From an uncultured Bacillota bacterium (GTDB lineage: Bacteria > Bacillota > Clostridia > Peptostreptococcales > Anaerovoracaceae): a DNA stretch of 64,000 nucleotides. Below, piece by piece: positions 52,342 to 61,333 of the stretch. Under the pieces are notes generated by a model, which did not search any database, was not told where the DNA came from, and saw only the letters and a program-made list of their open reading frames with translations. The DNA is taken from assembly GCA_927441425.1 (NCBI GenBank), contig CAKMKG010000010.1:145327-209326 (forward strand), given 5' to 3'. Within the stretch, counting starts at the first letter, position 1; every line of letters begins with the position of its first letter. A program made the translations under genes and the position numbers.

Positions 52342-52378
52342 TAAGTCTGACATATGCCTGGCAGGCTTATTCTTTTAT

Positions 52379-52410
52379 GGGCTGTGTTTCTCACCCAGCT
52401 GGGAGCGCGC
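52379..52410 (+). repeat. tRNA-Ala 5' fragment (copy G)
   Basis: Starts GGGCTGTGTTTCTCA and continues with CAGCTGGGAGCGCGC, identical to the D-arm part of the tRNA at 24747-24761, then diverges. The GGGCTGTGTT start is the same as in copies B and C. It forms the right-hand border of the antitoxin-Fic segment. Confidence 0.7.
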
Positions 52411-52452
52411 GTAGACAAACACCAAACCCAAAAAAACATAAGAAAAAGAACG

Positions 52453-52486
52453 AAAACCCTGCAGAGATTGAACTGCAGGGTTTTTT
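52453..52486 (+). terminator. Intrinsic terminator downstream of fic
   Basis: Perfect 12-bp stem AAAACCCTGCAG / CTGCAGGGTTTT, loop AGATTGAA, followed by TT. Confidence 0.93.
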
Positions 52487-52605
52487 CGACTTTCGGAGAT
52501 GATAGGATCTCATGTCTCAATTTGTTTAAAAATGTAGATAAATGGTATAAATTGTCTCAGAATGAGGTAATTTCTTTTTAGGCAAGTGGCAAATGGAGGC
52601 AAAGG

Positions 52606-54387
52606 ATGAGAACAAGTACCATTGACGGAAATGATATTCGCAACTGGTTTCGTTTCGGGCATCGCGAAGTTGACCGAAACAAGAGACATATTAACAACAT
52701 CAATGTATTTCCTGTTGCAGACGGTGATACGGGAACCAATCTTTCCATGACATTGAAAGCCATGGCTGAATGGCCTGCATCGACCAAATCCTTTGGACTC
52801 ATGCTCGAAAGGATATCCGAATCCGGTCTTGCAAATGCCCGTGGCAATTCAGGTCTTATTTTTTCTTCCTATGTCAATGGCATCGCAGAAGAAGGCAGGA
52901 TTTTCGAATCGGTTGATCTATCTCAGTTTTCCGCAGCCGCCCATCGAGCGGTGGATTATATTTATAGGGCAGTTGAAAAACCGGTAGAGGGAACGATGAT
53001 TACAGTGATCCGGGACTGGGCTTCCTTTCTTTCATCAAATCACCATCGATTTGATTATTTTGATGATTTTATGGCTGAAGCATATAAAATAGCCAGGATG
53101 TCTCTTGAAAAAACAACACAGGAATTGGAAGTACTTCGTATCAATAAGGTCGTCGATGCTGGTGCAGAGGGGTTTGTCCGTTTTCTGAAGGGTATTAATA
53201 ATATGCTTTCACAGGAAGACCAAGAAGAGAAGGAGGAGCTCAATGAATCAGAATCTGAAGATATTGCCCTGATCGTAGACAGCCTGCATTCTGATTATCG
53301 ATACTGCACTGAAATTCTTCTTGCGCGAGGAGAGACCAATTTAGAAAAAGTTCGCAATGATCTGGACGGGCTTGGAGATTCTCTGATTCTATCTCCTCAT
53401 CATAAGGCACTGCGCGTACATATGCATACGAATCATCCAAATCGAATGATGGGGGTTTTGAAAAATTATGGAGAAATTGTCCAACAAAAAGTGGATGATA
53501 TGATCTTGCAGCAGGAGGTAATTCGCCATCCGACAAGCAGGGTTGCCCTCCTTACAGACTCCGTTGCGGACATCCCGGATTCTATTCTTGTCAAAAACCA
53601 GATCCACTTCATTCCTCTAACCATAATGATTGATGAAGTGCCTTACCTTGACCGAAGCACCTTGGATCTTAAGGATCTTTTTTGGATGATGGAAAGTGCA
53701 ACAGCATATCCGACAAGCACCCAGCCGGAGCCGGAAAGGATTCGCGAAAAGATCGAGTATCTTTTCCAGCATTATGAATCCGTCATTATCCTGTCGCTGG
53801 CTGACAAACTCAGCGGAACATACCGTGTTTTCAAACGGGAGGCGGAGCGGTTTATCGAGATGGGAAAAAAAGTAACGGTGATCGACAGCAGACTAAATTC
53901 CGGCGCCCAAGGCCTTCTTGTCACAAAAACTGCAGAGCTTTTAAAATCAGGACTGGGCCATGATGAGACGGTGGAACAGATTTTAAAGTGGATCCCAAAA
54001 GGGAAGATCTACGTCTGCCTTGAGACGATTGAGAATGCCGCACGTGGAGGAAGGGTACCTGATACCGTGGGGAAATTGGGGAAAGCGATTGGAGCCCGGC
54101 CGATTATGACATTGGATAACGAGGGAAATGGAAAGGCTTTTGGGGTCGGGTTCAGCAAGAATGGCCTTACCAGAAAAATTTTCGCCCTGGCAGATAGGAT
54201 CAACAAGGAAAAAGGAATCGAGTCTTACTGCATCGTCCATGCCAATAACCAGGAACTGGCAGAGGTCTACAAAAACCACCTGACAAAGTTGACGGGGAGA
54301 AAACCGGAATTCATTACTGAAATTTCGGCGGTGACTGCCATCCATTCCGGTCCGGGATGCGTTGCCCTTGCATTGATGGAACAATAA
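52606..54387 (+). CDS. DAK2-DegV fusion protein (fatty-acid-kinase-like)
   Basis: A 593-residue protein. Residues about 10-205 are a DAK2/FakA-type kinase domain with the Mg-ATP motif NVFPVADGDTGTNLSMTL and GLANARGNSGLI. A middle FakA-like linker (about 215-315, with HKALRVHMHTNHP) follows, then a full DegV/FakB-type lipid-binding domain (about 315-593, VALLTDSVADIP, the TSTQP motif, LADKLSGTYR, RGGRVPDTVG). In many Firmicutes these functions lie on separate FakA and FakB proteins that phosphorylate exogenous fatty acids. Here kinase and acyl carrier would be in one chain. It is followed by a membrane protein gene 15 bp away. Confidence 0.87.
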   Translation: MRTSTIDGNDIRNWFRFGHREVDRNKRHINNINVFPVADGDTGTNLSMTLKAMAEWPASTKSFGLMLERISESGLANARGNSGLIFSSYVNGIAEEGRIFESVDLSQFSAAAHRAVDYIYRAVEKPVEGTMITVIRDWASFLSSNHHRFDYFDDFMAEAYKIARMSLEKTTQELEVLRINKVVDAGAEGFVRFLKGINNMLSQEDQEEKEELNESESEDIALIVDSLHSDYRYCTEILLARGETNLEKVRNDLDGLGDSLILSPHHKALRVHMHTNHPNRMMGVLKNYGEIVQQKVDDMILQQEVIRHPTSRVALLTDSVADIPDSILVKNQIHFIPLTIMIDEVPYLDRSTLDLKDLFWMMESATAYPTSTQPEPERIREKIEYLFQHYESVIILSLADKLSGTYRVFKREAERFIEMGKKVTVIDSRLNSGAQGLLVTKTAELLKSGLGHDETVEQILKWIPKGKIYVCLETIENAARGGRVPDTVGKLGKAIGARPIMTLDNEGNGKAFGVGFSKNGLTRKIFALADRINKEKGIESYCIVHANNQELAEVYKNHLTKLTGRKPEFITEISAVTAIHSGPGCVALALMEQ

Positions 54388-54402
54388 GGAGGGAAGTATA
54401 AA

Positions 54403-55164
54403 ATGTTAGAGACAGGTATCTTAATCTTTGTTTATTTTTTCGCTTTCTTCATCGTGGCAACGGCGATTAAGAATAACTCCATTGTAGACATTGGATGGGG
54501 GATCGGCTTTGTGATCACGGCCTGGTTTCTTCAGTTGCGGAGCAGCGAACCAAGCCTTCCTCAGATGGTCATCACACTGCTGACCACCGTTTGGGGCCTT
54601 AGGCTTTTTTATCACATCCTGAAACGGAATGTTCGCAAAGGTGAGGATTTCAGATACGCCAAGTGGAGAAAAGAATGGGGCCGATGGTTGGTTCCGAGAG
54701 CTTTTTTTCAAGTATTTATGCTTCAGGGAGTCTTCATGTACATAATCAGTCTTTCCGCCATTCTGACAAGCACATCAAGAGCAGGCAGGATCATCCTCCC
54801 TTTGATTTTCGCCGGAATACTAATCTGGATCGTGGGATTCTTTTTTGAATCAGTCGGAGACTACCAACTCAGGAAATTCAAAAAGAATCCTGCAAATAAA
54901 GGTCGGCTGATGACAGAAGGTCTTTGGAGGTACACGCGCCATCCGAATTATTTCGGAGAAGCCACCATGTGGTGGGGCATGCTACTGATTTCACTCGGAG
55001 CCGGGGCTTCATATGTGGCAGTTCTCAGCCCGCTGACAATCACTTTTCTTCTGCTGTTTGTGTCCGGCGTGCCTATGCTGGAGAAGCCTATGATGGAAAG
55101 AGAGGATTTTCAGGCGTATGCAAGACATACAAGCAAATTTTTCCCTTGGTTCCCGAAGAAATAA
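54403..55164 (+). CDS. DUF1295 / steroid 5-alpha-reductase-like membrane protein
   Basis: A 253-residue integral membrane protein with about six helices. The DUF1295 core shows [28 protein letters not shown] and the C-terminal signature [19 protein letters not shown], which resembles the isoprenylcysteine methyltransferase / 3-oxo-5-alpha-steroid reductase fold that binds NADPH or SAM. The substrate in bacteria is not established. AAGGAGGGA precedes the ATG, and the gene is closely spaced with both neighbours, suggesting a lipid-related operon. Confidence 0.87.
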   Translation: MLETGILIFVYFFAFFIVATAIKNNSIVDIGWGIGFVITAWFLQLRSSEPSLPQMVITLLTTVWGLRLFYHILKRNVRKGEDFRYAKWRKEWGRWLVPRAFFQVFMLQGVFMYIISLSAILTSTSRAGRIILPLIFAGILIWIVGFFFESVGDYQLRKFKKNPANKGRLMTEGLWRYTRHPNYFGEATMWWGMLLISLGAGASYVAVLSPLTITFLLLFVSGVPMLEKPMMEREDFQAYARHTSKFFPWFPKK

Positions 55165-55200
55165 ACAGAACAGGGGCACTTTACAGGAGGTGATTGTGTT

Positions 55201-55620
55201 TTGAACGGTTTTGTCACTATGGATGTACTGAAAAGCTATTTTATTTCTCTGGCTGTTTTTTTGGCGATTGATATGGTGTGGCTTTTGGTCATTTCTAAAA
55301 AATTTTACAGCGAGAAACTGGGATACTTGATGGCGAAAAACCCGAATCTGGTTGCGGCACTAATTTTCTATATGATTTTCATAGCCGGACTAATGTTCTT
55401 TGTCATTCAGCCGGCACTGGTACAAGAAAGCTGGAAGTATTCACTTTTTGCCGGAATTTTATTTGGCGTCGTGACCTATGCGACTTATGACCTGACAAAC
55501 CTTGCAACAATAAGAGACTGGCCGGTCATAGTTACAGTAGTTGACCTGATCTGGGGAGGTATCCTCAGCGGCAGTACTGCACTGATCAGTTTTCTCATGA
55601 TCAGCAAATTGGTCCGATAA
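55201..55620 (+). CDS. DUF2177 family membrane protein
   Basis: A 139-residue protein with four membrane helices. DUF2177 features are FLAIDMVWLLVISKKFYSEK near the start, then GVVTYATYDLTNLATIRDWP and VVDLIWGGILSGSTALIS. TTG at 55201 is used because AGGAGG lies 10 bp upstream and the two other nearby alternatives run into stops or another frame. Function unknown. It ends the run with the DAK2-DegV and DUF1295 genes. Confidence 0.82.
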   Translation: MNGFVTMDVLKSYFISLAVFLAIDMVWLLVISKKFYSEKLGYLMAKNPNLVAALIFYMIFIAGLMFFVIQPALVQESWKYSLFAGILFGVVTYATYDLTNLATIRDWPVIVTVVDLIWGGILSGSTALISFLMISKLVR

Positions 55621-55676
55621 TAGGTAAAAAACTCTTGCCACTAGGTAGGAGTATTCCTGACTCATTCAGGGATTGA

Positions 55677-55703
55677 AAGCCTGCCAAGCCGCAGGCTTAT
55701 TTT
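55677..55703 (+). terminator. Intrinsic terminator after the DUF2177 gene
   Basis: AAGCCTGC (55677-55684) / GCAGGCTT (55691-55698) followed by ATTTT. Confidence 0.82.
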
Positions 55704-55983
55704 TATGGACTGTTATTTTCATCTTTTTTCCTTCCACCTTTAAGAAATTATTGTTAAATATTGCTTCATTCTCTTCCCTCTTTGCATGAATGCTGATATC
55801 ATGGTGATGGTTAGCAAAAAAGTGACTAAGGTCATGTTTTGGTTCTTATATAACATACTTCCACCTACGATCTTTTCGGTCTCGCTTCGGGCACTTGGAT
55901 TATGATCAAAGCAGTAAATATAGATCCCAGGTTAAATCGATCCTATTTTATTATATGTCAATAAAGGATAGGTTTTTGAAATC

Positions 55984-56015
55984 AAGTACCTCGAGTTTAC
56001 TCGAGGTACTTTTTG
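55984..56015. terminator. Strong bidirectional-looking hairpin in a gene-free stretch
   Basis: Perfect 12-bp stem AAGTACCTCGAG (55984-55995) / CTCGAGGTACTT (56000-56011), loop TTTA, then TTTT. No gene is seen in the 270 bp before it, so it may end an unrecognised small RNA or be a relic. The rest of the 55621-56393 gap is AT-rich. Confidence 0.75.
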
Positions 56016-56201
56016 GTCTAATATAATTCCTGTTCAGAACGGCGGCGATAAAGGCATGCTGCTTCCTGTTATCTTCTTAACGCAATCAGCCATCTTACTC
56101 ATACGCATTTGATCCTGAAAACTCCCATTCCTTGAATTTTATTGAAGCACGAAAATACCTGATAGTTAGTTAATAAATTAACGAAAACTATGACGATTTC
56201 A

Positions 56202-56237
56202 TTATATTGTATACTTGAAATTATATTGTATACTTGC
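56202..56237. repeat. 17-nt tandem direct repeat upstream of rnf
   Basis: The 17-nt unit 56202-56218 recurs exactly at 56221-56237, a 19-nt period of just under two helical turns. It lies 100 bp upstream of the Rex-like site. It could be a regulator binding pair or a replication-slippage duplication. Confidence 0.65.
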
Positions 56238-56342
56238 ATATCGCTCTATTGCATTATATGTAAGCTGGTGATAATATGAGTTTTAAAAACTTTCCAAGCT
56301 AGAAATAATGCAGTGCAGCCAAATAATAATACAATTTACATA

Positions 56343-56360
56343 TTGTTTAATTATTAACAA
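56343..56360. promoter_or_regulatory. Rex-like operator of the rnf operon
   Basis: TTGTTTA-ATTA-TTAACAA, one base from the clostridial Rex consensus TTGTTAA-N4-TTAACAA, centred about 42 bp before the rnfC start. It sits inside a perfect 10-bp inverted repeat (ACATATTGTT / AACAATATGT). Rex represses when NADH is low, which would suit an NADH-producing Rnf complex. A weaker related palindrome GTTAATAAATTAAC lies at 56169-56182. Confidence 0.65.
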
Positions 56361-56393
56361 TATGTGCGATACAAGAAGGGTGGGATAGGAAGA

Positions 56394-57713
56394 ATGAAAT
56401 TATTCAAGAAACATTTGCATGGAATCAGCGTCGAGCATAGCAAAAACACAATGAATGACACAACAGAAACGATGCCGGTTCCTGATATGGTATACATATC
56501 GATGTCACAGCACATCGGCGCGCCGTGCAAACCTCTGGTTGTGGCGGGAGATGAGGTTACAGTCGGCCAGAAGCTAGGTGATTCTGATTCGCCGGTTAGC
56601 GCGCCCATCCATTCCAGCGTTTCGGGTACCGTCGTTTCGATCGATGAAATCATGTCTTCACTGGGAACCATGGATAAAACCGTCGTGATCAAGACGGACA
56701 AAAGGCAGACGCCTTATCCGGAAATACAAATTCCAAAGACGGAAACGAGAGAGGAGTTTGTACGTGCGGTCAGGGAAAGCGGCTTAGTCGGGCTTGGCGG
56801 CGCTGCGTTTCCCACCCATGTGAAATATAATCCGAAGAACATTGATCAGGTGAAAACTTTGATCGTCAACGGCGCTGAATGCGAACCTTTCATAACCTCC
56901 GATTATCGGACGATGATGGAAGACAGCCAGGACATTATTGACGGCATAGCCCTGATCATGAGACATCTGCACATGGATCGCTGCTATATCGGCATCGAGG
57001 AAAACAAACCGGAAGCAATTAAAAATTTAAGCAGGTTGACGGAAAATTCGCAAGAGATTTCAATCGTCAGGCTGAATTCCAAATTTCCGAAGGGTGCAGA
57101 GAGAGTATTGATTTATGAGACCACCGGAAAAGTGCTGGCACCCGGAAAGTTGCCTGCCGACATCGGTGTAATCGTATCCAATATCACTTCTATTGCATTT
57201 TTAGGCCAATACTTCAGAACGGGTATGCCTCTGATCAATAAGCGCATAACCGTGGATGGGAACGCAGTTTCGACTCCGAAAAACGTCCTTGCGCCGATCG
57301 GTACGCAAATCTTTGAAATCATTAATTTCTGCGGCGGGTATAAAAAAATCCCAAAGAAAATCATCATGGGAGGACCCATGATGGGAAGAACGATTTACCA
57401 TGACGGAAAACCTCTGATCAAGAACAACAATGCGATATTGGCATTTGATGAAACACAGTCCTATATGCCGAAGGAAACTGCCTGCATCAATTGCGGAAGC
57501 TGCACGCGGGTCTGTCCACTTCATCTCATGCCGACCGCGATCGCTAGGGCTTACAAACAGGATGATATCGATGGGTTGAAGAGATTAAAGGTCTCTATTT
57601 GTATGGAATGCGGATGCTGCTCCTATGTCTGCCCGGCGAAGAAACAGCTGAGTATGATCAGCAGATTGGCAAAGGCAAAAGTGAAGGAGGCGGAACAAAG
57701 TGGAAAAATATAA
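56394..57713 (+). CDS. rnfC: Rnf complex subunit C
   Basis: A 439-residue soluble subunit of the ferredoxin:NAD oxidoreductase that carries NAD/FMN and two [4Fe-4S] clusters. Features are the N-terminal barrel-sandwich (SAPIHSSVSGTVVSID), the nucleotide motif GLVGLGGAAFPTHVK, VNGAECEPFITSD, and C-terminal ferredoxin motifs CINCGSCTRVCP and CMECGCCSYVCP. ATG at 56394 follows ATAGGAAG; an upstream ATG at 56364 falls in the operator. It is the first of six genes; rnfD overlaps by 14 bp. Confidence 0.95.
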   Translation: MKLFKKHLHGISVEHSKNTMNDTTETMPVPDMVYISMSQHIGAPCKPLVVAGDEVTVGQKLGDSDSPVSAPIHSSVSGTVVSIDEIMSSLGTMDKTVVIKTDKRQTPYPEIQIPKTETREEFVRAVRESGLVGLGGAAFPTHVKYNPKNIDQVKTLIVNGAECEPFITSDYRTMMEDSQDIIDGIALIMRHLHMDRCYIGIEENKPEAIKNLSRLTENSQEISIVRLNSKFPKGAERVLIYETTGKVLAPGKLPADIGVIVSNITSIAFLGQYFRTGMPLINKRITVDGNAVSTPKNVLAPIGTQIFEIINFCGGYKKIPKKIIMGGPMMGRTIYHDGKPLIKNNNAILAFDETQSYMPKETACINCGSCTRVCPLHLMPTAIARAYKQDDIDGLKRLKVSICMECGCCSYVCPAKKQLSMISRLAKAKVKEAEQSGKI

Positions 57714-58653
57714 GCATATCAACTTGACGGTAGCTTCATCGCCCCACGTCGTGGGAGAGATCAATACAACTAGAATTATGGCCACAGTAATGATAGGGCT
57801 TATCCCTTCACTTATGGTGTCAGTATTTGTATTTGGTGCAAGAGCTGTCTTTTTAACGCTTGTTTGTGTCATCGCATGTGTGGCTTTTGAACACTTATTC
57901 AAGAAGGCGATCAAGCAGGAAAGCACTGTCAGCGATTTGAGTGCAGTTGTCACCGGCCTTCTGCTTGCATTCAATCTCCCGGTGAGCATGCCCTATTGGC
58001 AAGCTGTCATTGGGTGTTTCGTAGCAATTGTAATCGTGAAGCAGTTGTTTGGAGGAATCGGGCAGAACTTTGCAAACCCTGCTGTGACGGCTAGAATTGT
58101 ACTGCTGGTTTCTTTCGCAACACCGATGACAACTTGGCCGACAGCGGCGAGAATCTTCACCTCTGCCGATGCAGTTTCGGGTGCTACTCCCTTGGGGATT
58201 TTTGCACGGCATGAGTTTGACTCCCTTCCTTCAAATCTGGATATGTTTCTGGGAACGGTCGGGGGATCCATGGGGGAGACAAGCGCGGCGGCACTTCTGA
58301 TCGGAGGCGCTTTCCTGATCTATAAAAAAATAATTTCGCCTGCAATCCCTGTTAGCTTTTTAGGTACAATGGCAATCTATTCCATGCTGGCAGGCGTTGA
58401 TCCCGTTTTCCAGATATTCGCCGGCGGCGCTGTGATAGGGGCTTTCTTTATGGCGACCGATTATTCGACTTCTCCGATCACTACAAATGGAAAAATTATA
58501 TTCGGCATAGGATGCGGAATCCTGACCATGACGATCCGATTATTTGGATCCTATCCGGAAGGTGTTTCCTTTGCCATACTGCTGATGAATATCGTGACAC
58601 CTCATATTGATGCGCTTTCTGGAAGAAAACTTTATGGAGGTGGCGTAAGATGA
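57700..58653 (+). CDS. rnfD: Rnf complex subunit D
   Basis: A 317-residue membrane subunit with about nine helices. The covalent FMN site is the threonine in DAVSGATPLGI near residue 165. Other RnfD/NqrB features are the FGGIGQNFANPAV block and YSTSPITTNGKIIFGIGCG. It starts with GTG preceded by GAAGGAGG and overlaps rnfC by 14 bp and rnfG by 4 bp. Confidence 0.95.
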   Translation: MEKYKHINLTVASSPHVVGEINTTRIMATVMIGLIPSLMVSVFVFGARAVFLTLVCVIACVAFEHLFKKAIKQESTVSDLSAVVTGLLLAFNLPVSMPYWQAVIGCFVAIVIVKQLFGGIGQNFANPAVTARIVLLVSFATPMTTWPTAARIFTSADAVSGATPLGIFARHEFDSLPSNLDMFLGTVGGSMGETSAAALLIGGAFLIYKKIISPAIPVSFLGTMAIYSMLAGVDPVFQIFAGGAVIGAFFMATDYSTSPITTNGKIIFGIGCGILTMTIRLFGSYPEGVSFAILLMNIVTPHIDALSGRKLYGGGVR

Positions 58654-59201
58654 AAATCTGGAAGGAATACTTCGCGCCAACAACCGTGTTGATGATTGTA
58701 TGTATTGTAGTCACATTGGCTTTGGCCGGTACATATCAATTGACCCAGCCTGTGATCGCAGCCAACGCAAAGGCGGCTGCAGACGCCGCCAGGGCTGAAG
58801 TGCTTCCTTCGGGAAAGGGCGGATACAGCCTGGTGGAAGGGAAACTGCAGGAAGGGATTACGGATGTATACCACGCCAATAACCGGACAGGATTTGTAAT
58901 TACTGCAGAGGATAAGGGCTTTGGCGGAAAGATTGTTGTTATGGTTGGTATCGATATTGATGGGAAAATCACCGGAGTGAAAGTCCTTGGGCATGCCGAG
59001 ACTCCCGGGCTTGGTACAAAAGCAATGACCGAATCCCATATGTCTCAGTTTGTCGGGCAGGGGAGGATCTCGAATACGAATGAGGCCGGAGCCGCAAATA
59101 TTGACGCAATATCAGGCGCCACCATATCTTCGAACGCCGTTTTCAGAGCGGTTGACAAAGCCCTGCTCCAGTATGCCCAGATAGGAGGTGCGAATCAATG
59201 A
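58650..59201 (+). CDS. rnfG: Rnf complex subunit G
   Basis: A 183-residue subunit with one N-terminal membrane helix and an extracytoplasmic FMN_bind domain. The covalent FMN attachment motif is S-G-A-T in DAISGATISSNAVF. VLGHAETPGLGTKA is the other conserved block. Overlaps its neighbours by 4 bp on each side. Confidence 0.95.
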   Translation: MKIWKEYFAPTTVLMIVCIVVTLALAGTYQLTQPVIAANAKAAADAARAEVLPSGKGGYSLVEGKLQEGITDVYHANNRTGFVITAEDKGFGGKIVVMVGIDIDGKITGVKVLGHAETPGLGTKAMTESHMSQFVGQGRISNTNEAGAANIDAISGATISSNAVFRAVDKALLQYAQIGGANQ

Positions 59202-59869
59202 ACAAATTGAATATCCTTTCCAATGGTGTGATAAAAGAAAATCCAGTGCTTATTCTACTCCTTGGAACATGCCCTGCTCTTGCGGTAACCACCATGGCCG
59301 TGAATGGAATCGGCATGGGGCTCGCAACAATGATGGTGCTTATCTGCTCAAATGTTGTAATCGCACTGCTGAAAAATATCATTCCGGACAAGGTTAGAAT
59401 CCCCGGCTATATCGTTGTTATTGCTGGATTTGTCACGATTGTAGGCTTTCTGCTGAAGGCGTATGCGCCGAGTCTGGACAAATCACTGGGTATATTCATC
59501 CCTCTTATTGTTGTAAACTGTATCATTTTAGGCCGCGCAGAGATGTTTGCAAGCAGGAATTCAGTCGTAGACGCAGCCCTTGACGGCGTTGGTATGGGCA
59601 TCGGATTTACCTTGGCGCTATTTCTGATGGGGTCGATCCGTGAACTGCTTGGCTCCGGTTCATGGATGGGCATCGTAATGACGGCTGAGGTGATTGAACC
59701 GATGACCATATTTATGCTGGCTCCGGGCGGATTCTTTGTTTTTGGATGCCTCGTCGCGCTGATCAACAAGCTGTCAAACGGCCGGGCGATCAAGAAAAAA
59801 GAAATGGGATGCGCGGGCTGTCCGTCCGCCGGTGGATGCGGTCAAATAAAAGAAGGAGGTTGTCATTGA
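59198..59869 (+). CDS. rnfE: Rnf complex subunit E
   Basis: A 223-residue integral membrane subunit with six helices, including ENPVLILLLGTCPALAVTT and IFIPLIVVNCIILGRAEMFA. With RnfA it forms the inverted-topology pair that holds a membrane [2Fe-2S] centre; one conserved Cys lies in each of these blocks. The C-terminus carries an extra Cys/Gly-rich tail (MGCAGCPSAGGCG and onward) not needed for the core fold. The stop overlaps the rnfA ATG by one base. Confidence 0.94.
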   Translation: MNKLNILSNGVIKENPVLILLLGTCPALAVTTMAVNGIGMGLATMMVLICSNVVIALLKNIIPDKVRIPGYIVVIAGFVTIVGFLLKAYAPSLDKSLGIFIPLIVVNCIILGRAEMFASRNSVVDAALDGVGMGIGFTLALFLMGSIRELLGSGSWMGIVMTAEVIEPMTIFMLAPGGFFVFGCLVALINKLSNGRAIKKKEMGCAGCPSAGGCGQIKEGGCH

Positions 59870-60459
59870 TGAAAGAGCTGCTGATTATTCTGATGAGCTT
59901 GGTACTGGTCGACAACTTTGTGCTTTCGAAATTTCTGGGCATTTGTCCTTTTTTAGGCGTGTCAAAGAAATTGGACTCCGCAGTGGGAATGAGCCTCGCA
60001 GTCATATTCGTTATGCTGCTTGCGACCGCGGTGACGTACCCGATCTATATTCATTTGCTGGTTCCCCACGGATTGGAATATTTACAGACGATCGTTTTTA
60101 TTCTGGTCATTGCAGCCCTTGTACAGCTTGTTGAGATCATATTGAAAAAACATGTGCCGATCCTGCATCGGTCATTGGGAGTCTACCTTCCTTTAATCAC
60201 CACCAACTGTGCCGTGCTGGGCGTAACACTGCTGAATATCGATGAGGGATATTCGTATGTGCAGGCCCTAGTAAATGCCATTGGTGCCGGTCTGGGCTTC
60301 CTTCTGGCAATGGTACTGTTTTCCGGTGTGAGGCGGCTGATCGAGCATAACGATATTCCCACTGCATTTAAAGGGATCCCATCAATATTAATTGCAGCCT
60401 CCATTCTCTCTGTATCCTTCATGGGATTCAGTGGAGTGGTTGATGGTATTTTCAAGTAG
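59869..60459 (+). CDS. rnfA: Rnf complex subunit A
   Basis: A 196-residue membrane subunit homologous to RnfE. Conserved blocks are NFVLSKFLGICPFLGVSKK and YLPLITTNCAVLGV, each with the Cys that ligates the intramembrane cluster. ATG at 59869 follows GAAGGAGG and overlaps the rnfE stop; the open frame further upstream lies within rnfE and is not coding. Confidence 0.95.
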   Translation: MKELLIILMSLVLVDNFVLSKFLGICPFLGVSKKLDSAVGMSLAVIFVMLLATAVTYPIYIHLLVPHGLEYLQTIVFILVIAALVQLVEIILKKHVPILHRSLGVYLPLITTNCAVLGVTLLNIDEGYSYVQALVNAIGAGLGFLLAMVLFSGVRRLIEHNDIPTAFKGIPSILIAASILSVSFMGFSGVVDGIFK

Positions 60460-60470
60460 GAGGTGACGGC

Positions 60471-61274
60471 ATGGAACAATATTTAATCCCTATGGTAATT
60501 GTGGCAGGAATCGGGATCTTTGCGGGAGCAATTCTCACGATTGCATCTAAATTTATGGCGGTAAAGGTGAATGAAGCCGCGGTAAAGGTAAGGGAAGCCT
60601 TGCCCGGCGTAAATTGCGGAGCCTGCGGGTATGCGGGCTGTGACGATTACGCGGCTTCACTGGTAAACGATCATACGGTAAAGGCAAATCTCTGTACCCC
60701 GGGGGGAAGTGCTGTCTCGTTGAAAATAAGCGAAATCCTGGGGATTTCATTTGAAGCGGCGGAAGGGAAATATGCACTGGTAAAGTGCTCCGGAACCTTT
60801 GATAAAACAAACTATGTTATGGATTTTAAGGGAATCCAATCCTGCGCCGCAAATAAGATGTTCTACCGTGGAAGAGGGGCATGCAGCAAGGCTTGCTTAG
60901 GCTTCGGCGACTGTGTGGAAGGCTGTGACTACGGCGCAATCTCCATGGTGAACGGCGTCGCTAAAATAGATAAACTGAAGTGCGTCGGCTGCAGTGTCTG
61001 CGTCAGGAAATGCCCGAATCATCTCATCGCCATCGTGCCATCAGGGCTTACTACTTATGTAGGATGTAGCTCGCAGGACAACGGAGCGAAAACACACAGG
61101 ATCTGCAAGACCGGATGCATCGCCTGCAAGAAGTGCGAAGAAGCATGCAGATTTGATGCAATACATGTGGCAGACTATTTGGCTGAAATCGATCCTGATA
61201 AATGCAGGAACTGCGGCATGTGTATCAAAGTGTGCCCATCGGGTATCATTAAGTCGAATAGAATCAAAAAATGA
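60471..61274 (+). CDS. rnfB: Rnf complex subunit B (ferredoxin-type)
   Basis: A 267-residue iron-sulfur subunit that takes electrons from reduced ferredoxin. A single N-terminal helix is followed by the RnfB four-cysteine motif (LPGVNCGACGYAGCDDYA plus a later Cys) and several ferredoxin motifs, including CVGCSVCVRKCP, C-I-A-C-K-K-C-E-E-A-C and CRNCGMCIKVCP. TAGGAGGTGA precedes the ATG. It ends the operon; a terminator follows. The complete set indicates an ion-pumping, ferredoxin-linked energy metabolism. Confidence 0.95.
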   Translation: MEQYLIPMVIVAGIGIFAGAILTIASKFMAVKVNEAAVKVREALPGVNCGACGYAGCDDYAASLVNDHTVKANLCTPGGSAVSLKISEILGISFEAAEGKYALVKCSGTFDKTNYVMDFKGIQSCAANKMFYRGRGACSKACLGFGDCVEGCDYGAISMVNGVAKIDKLKCVGCSVCVRKCPNHLIAIVPSGLTTYVGCSSQDNGAKTHRICKTGCIACKKCEEACRFDAIHVADYLAEIDPDKCRNCGMCIKVCPSGIIKSNRIKK

Positions 61275-61306
61275 AGTAACCTTATAAGCCTTGGTTAAAT
61301 GGATCG

Positions 61307-61333
61307 AGTGATAGAGAAATCTATCACTTTTTT
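61307..61333 (+). terminator. Intrinsic terminator of the rnf operon
   Basis: AGTGATAGA / TCTATCACT perfect stem, tetraloop GAAA, then TTTTT. Confidence 0.95.

Noticed and set aside
24735..52410. CRISPR array
   Set aside because: The repeats are kilobases apart, of unequal length and derived from tRNA; no regular spacer structure or cas gene is present.
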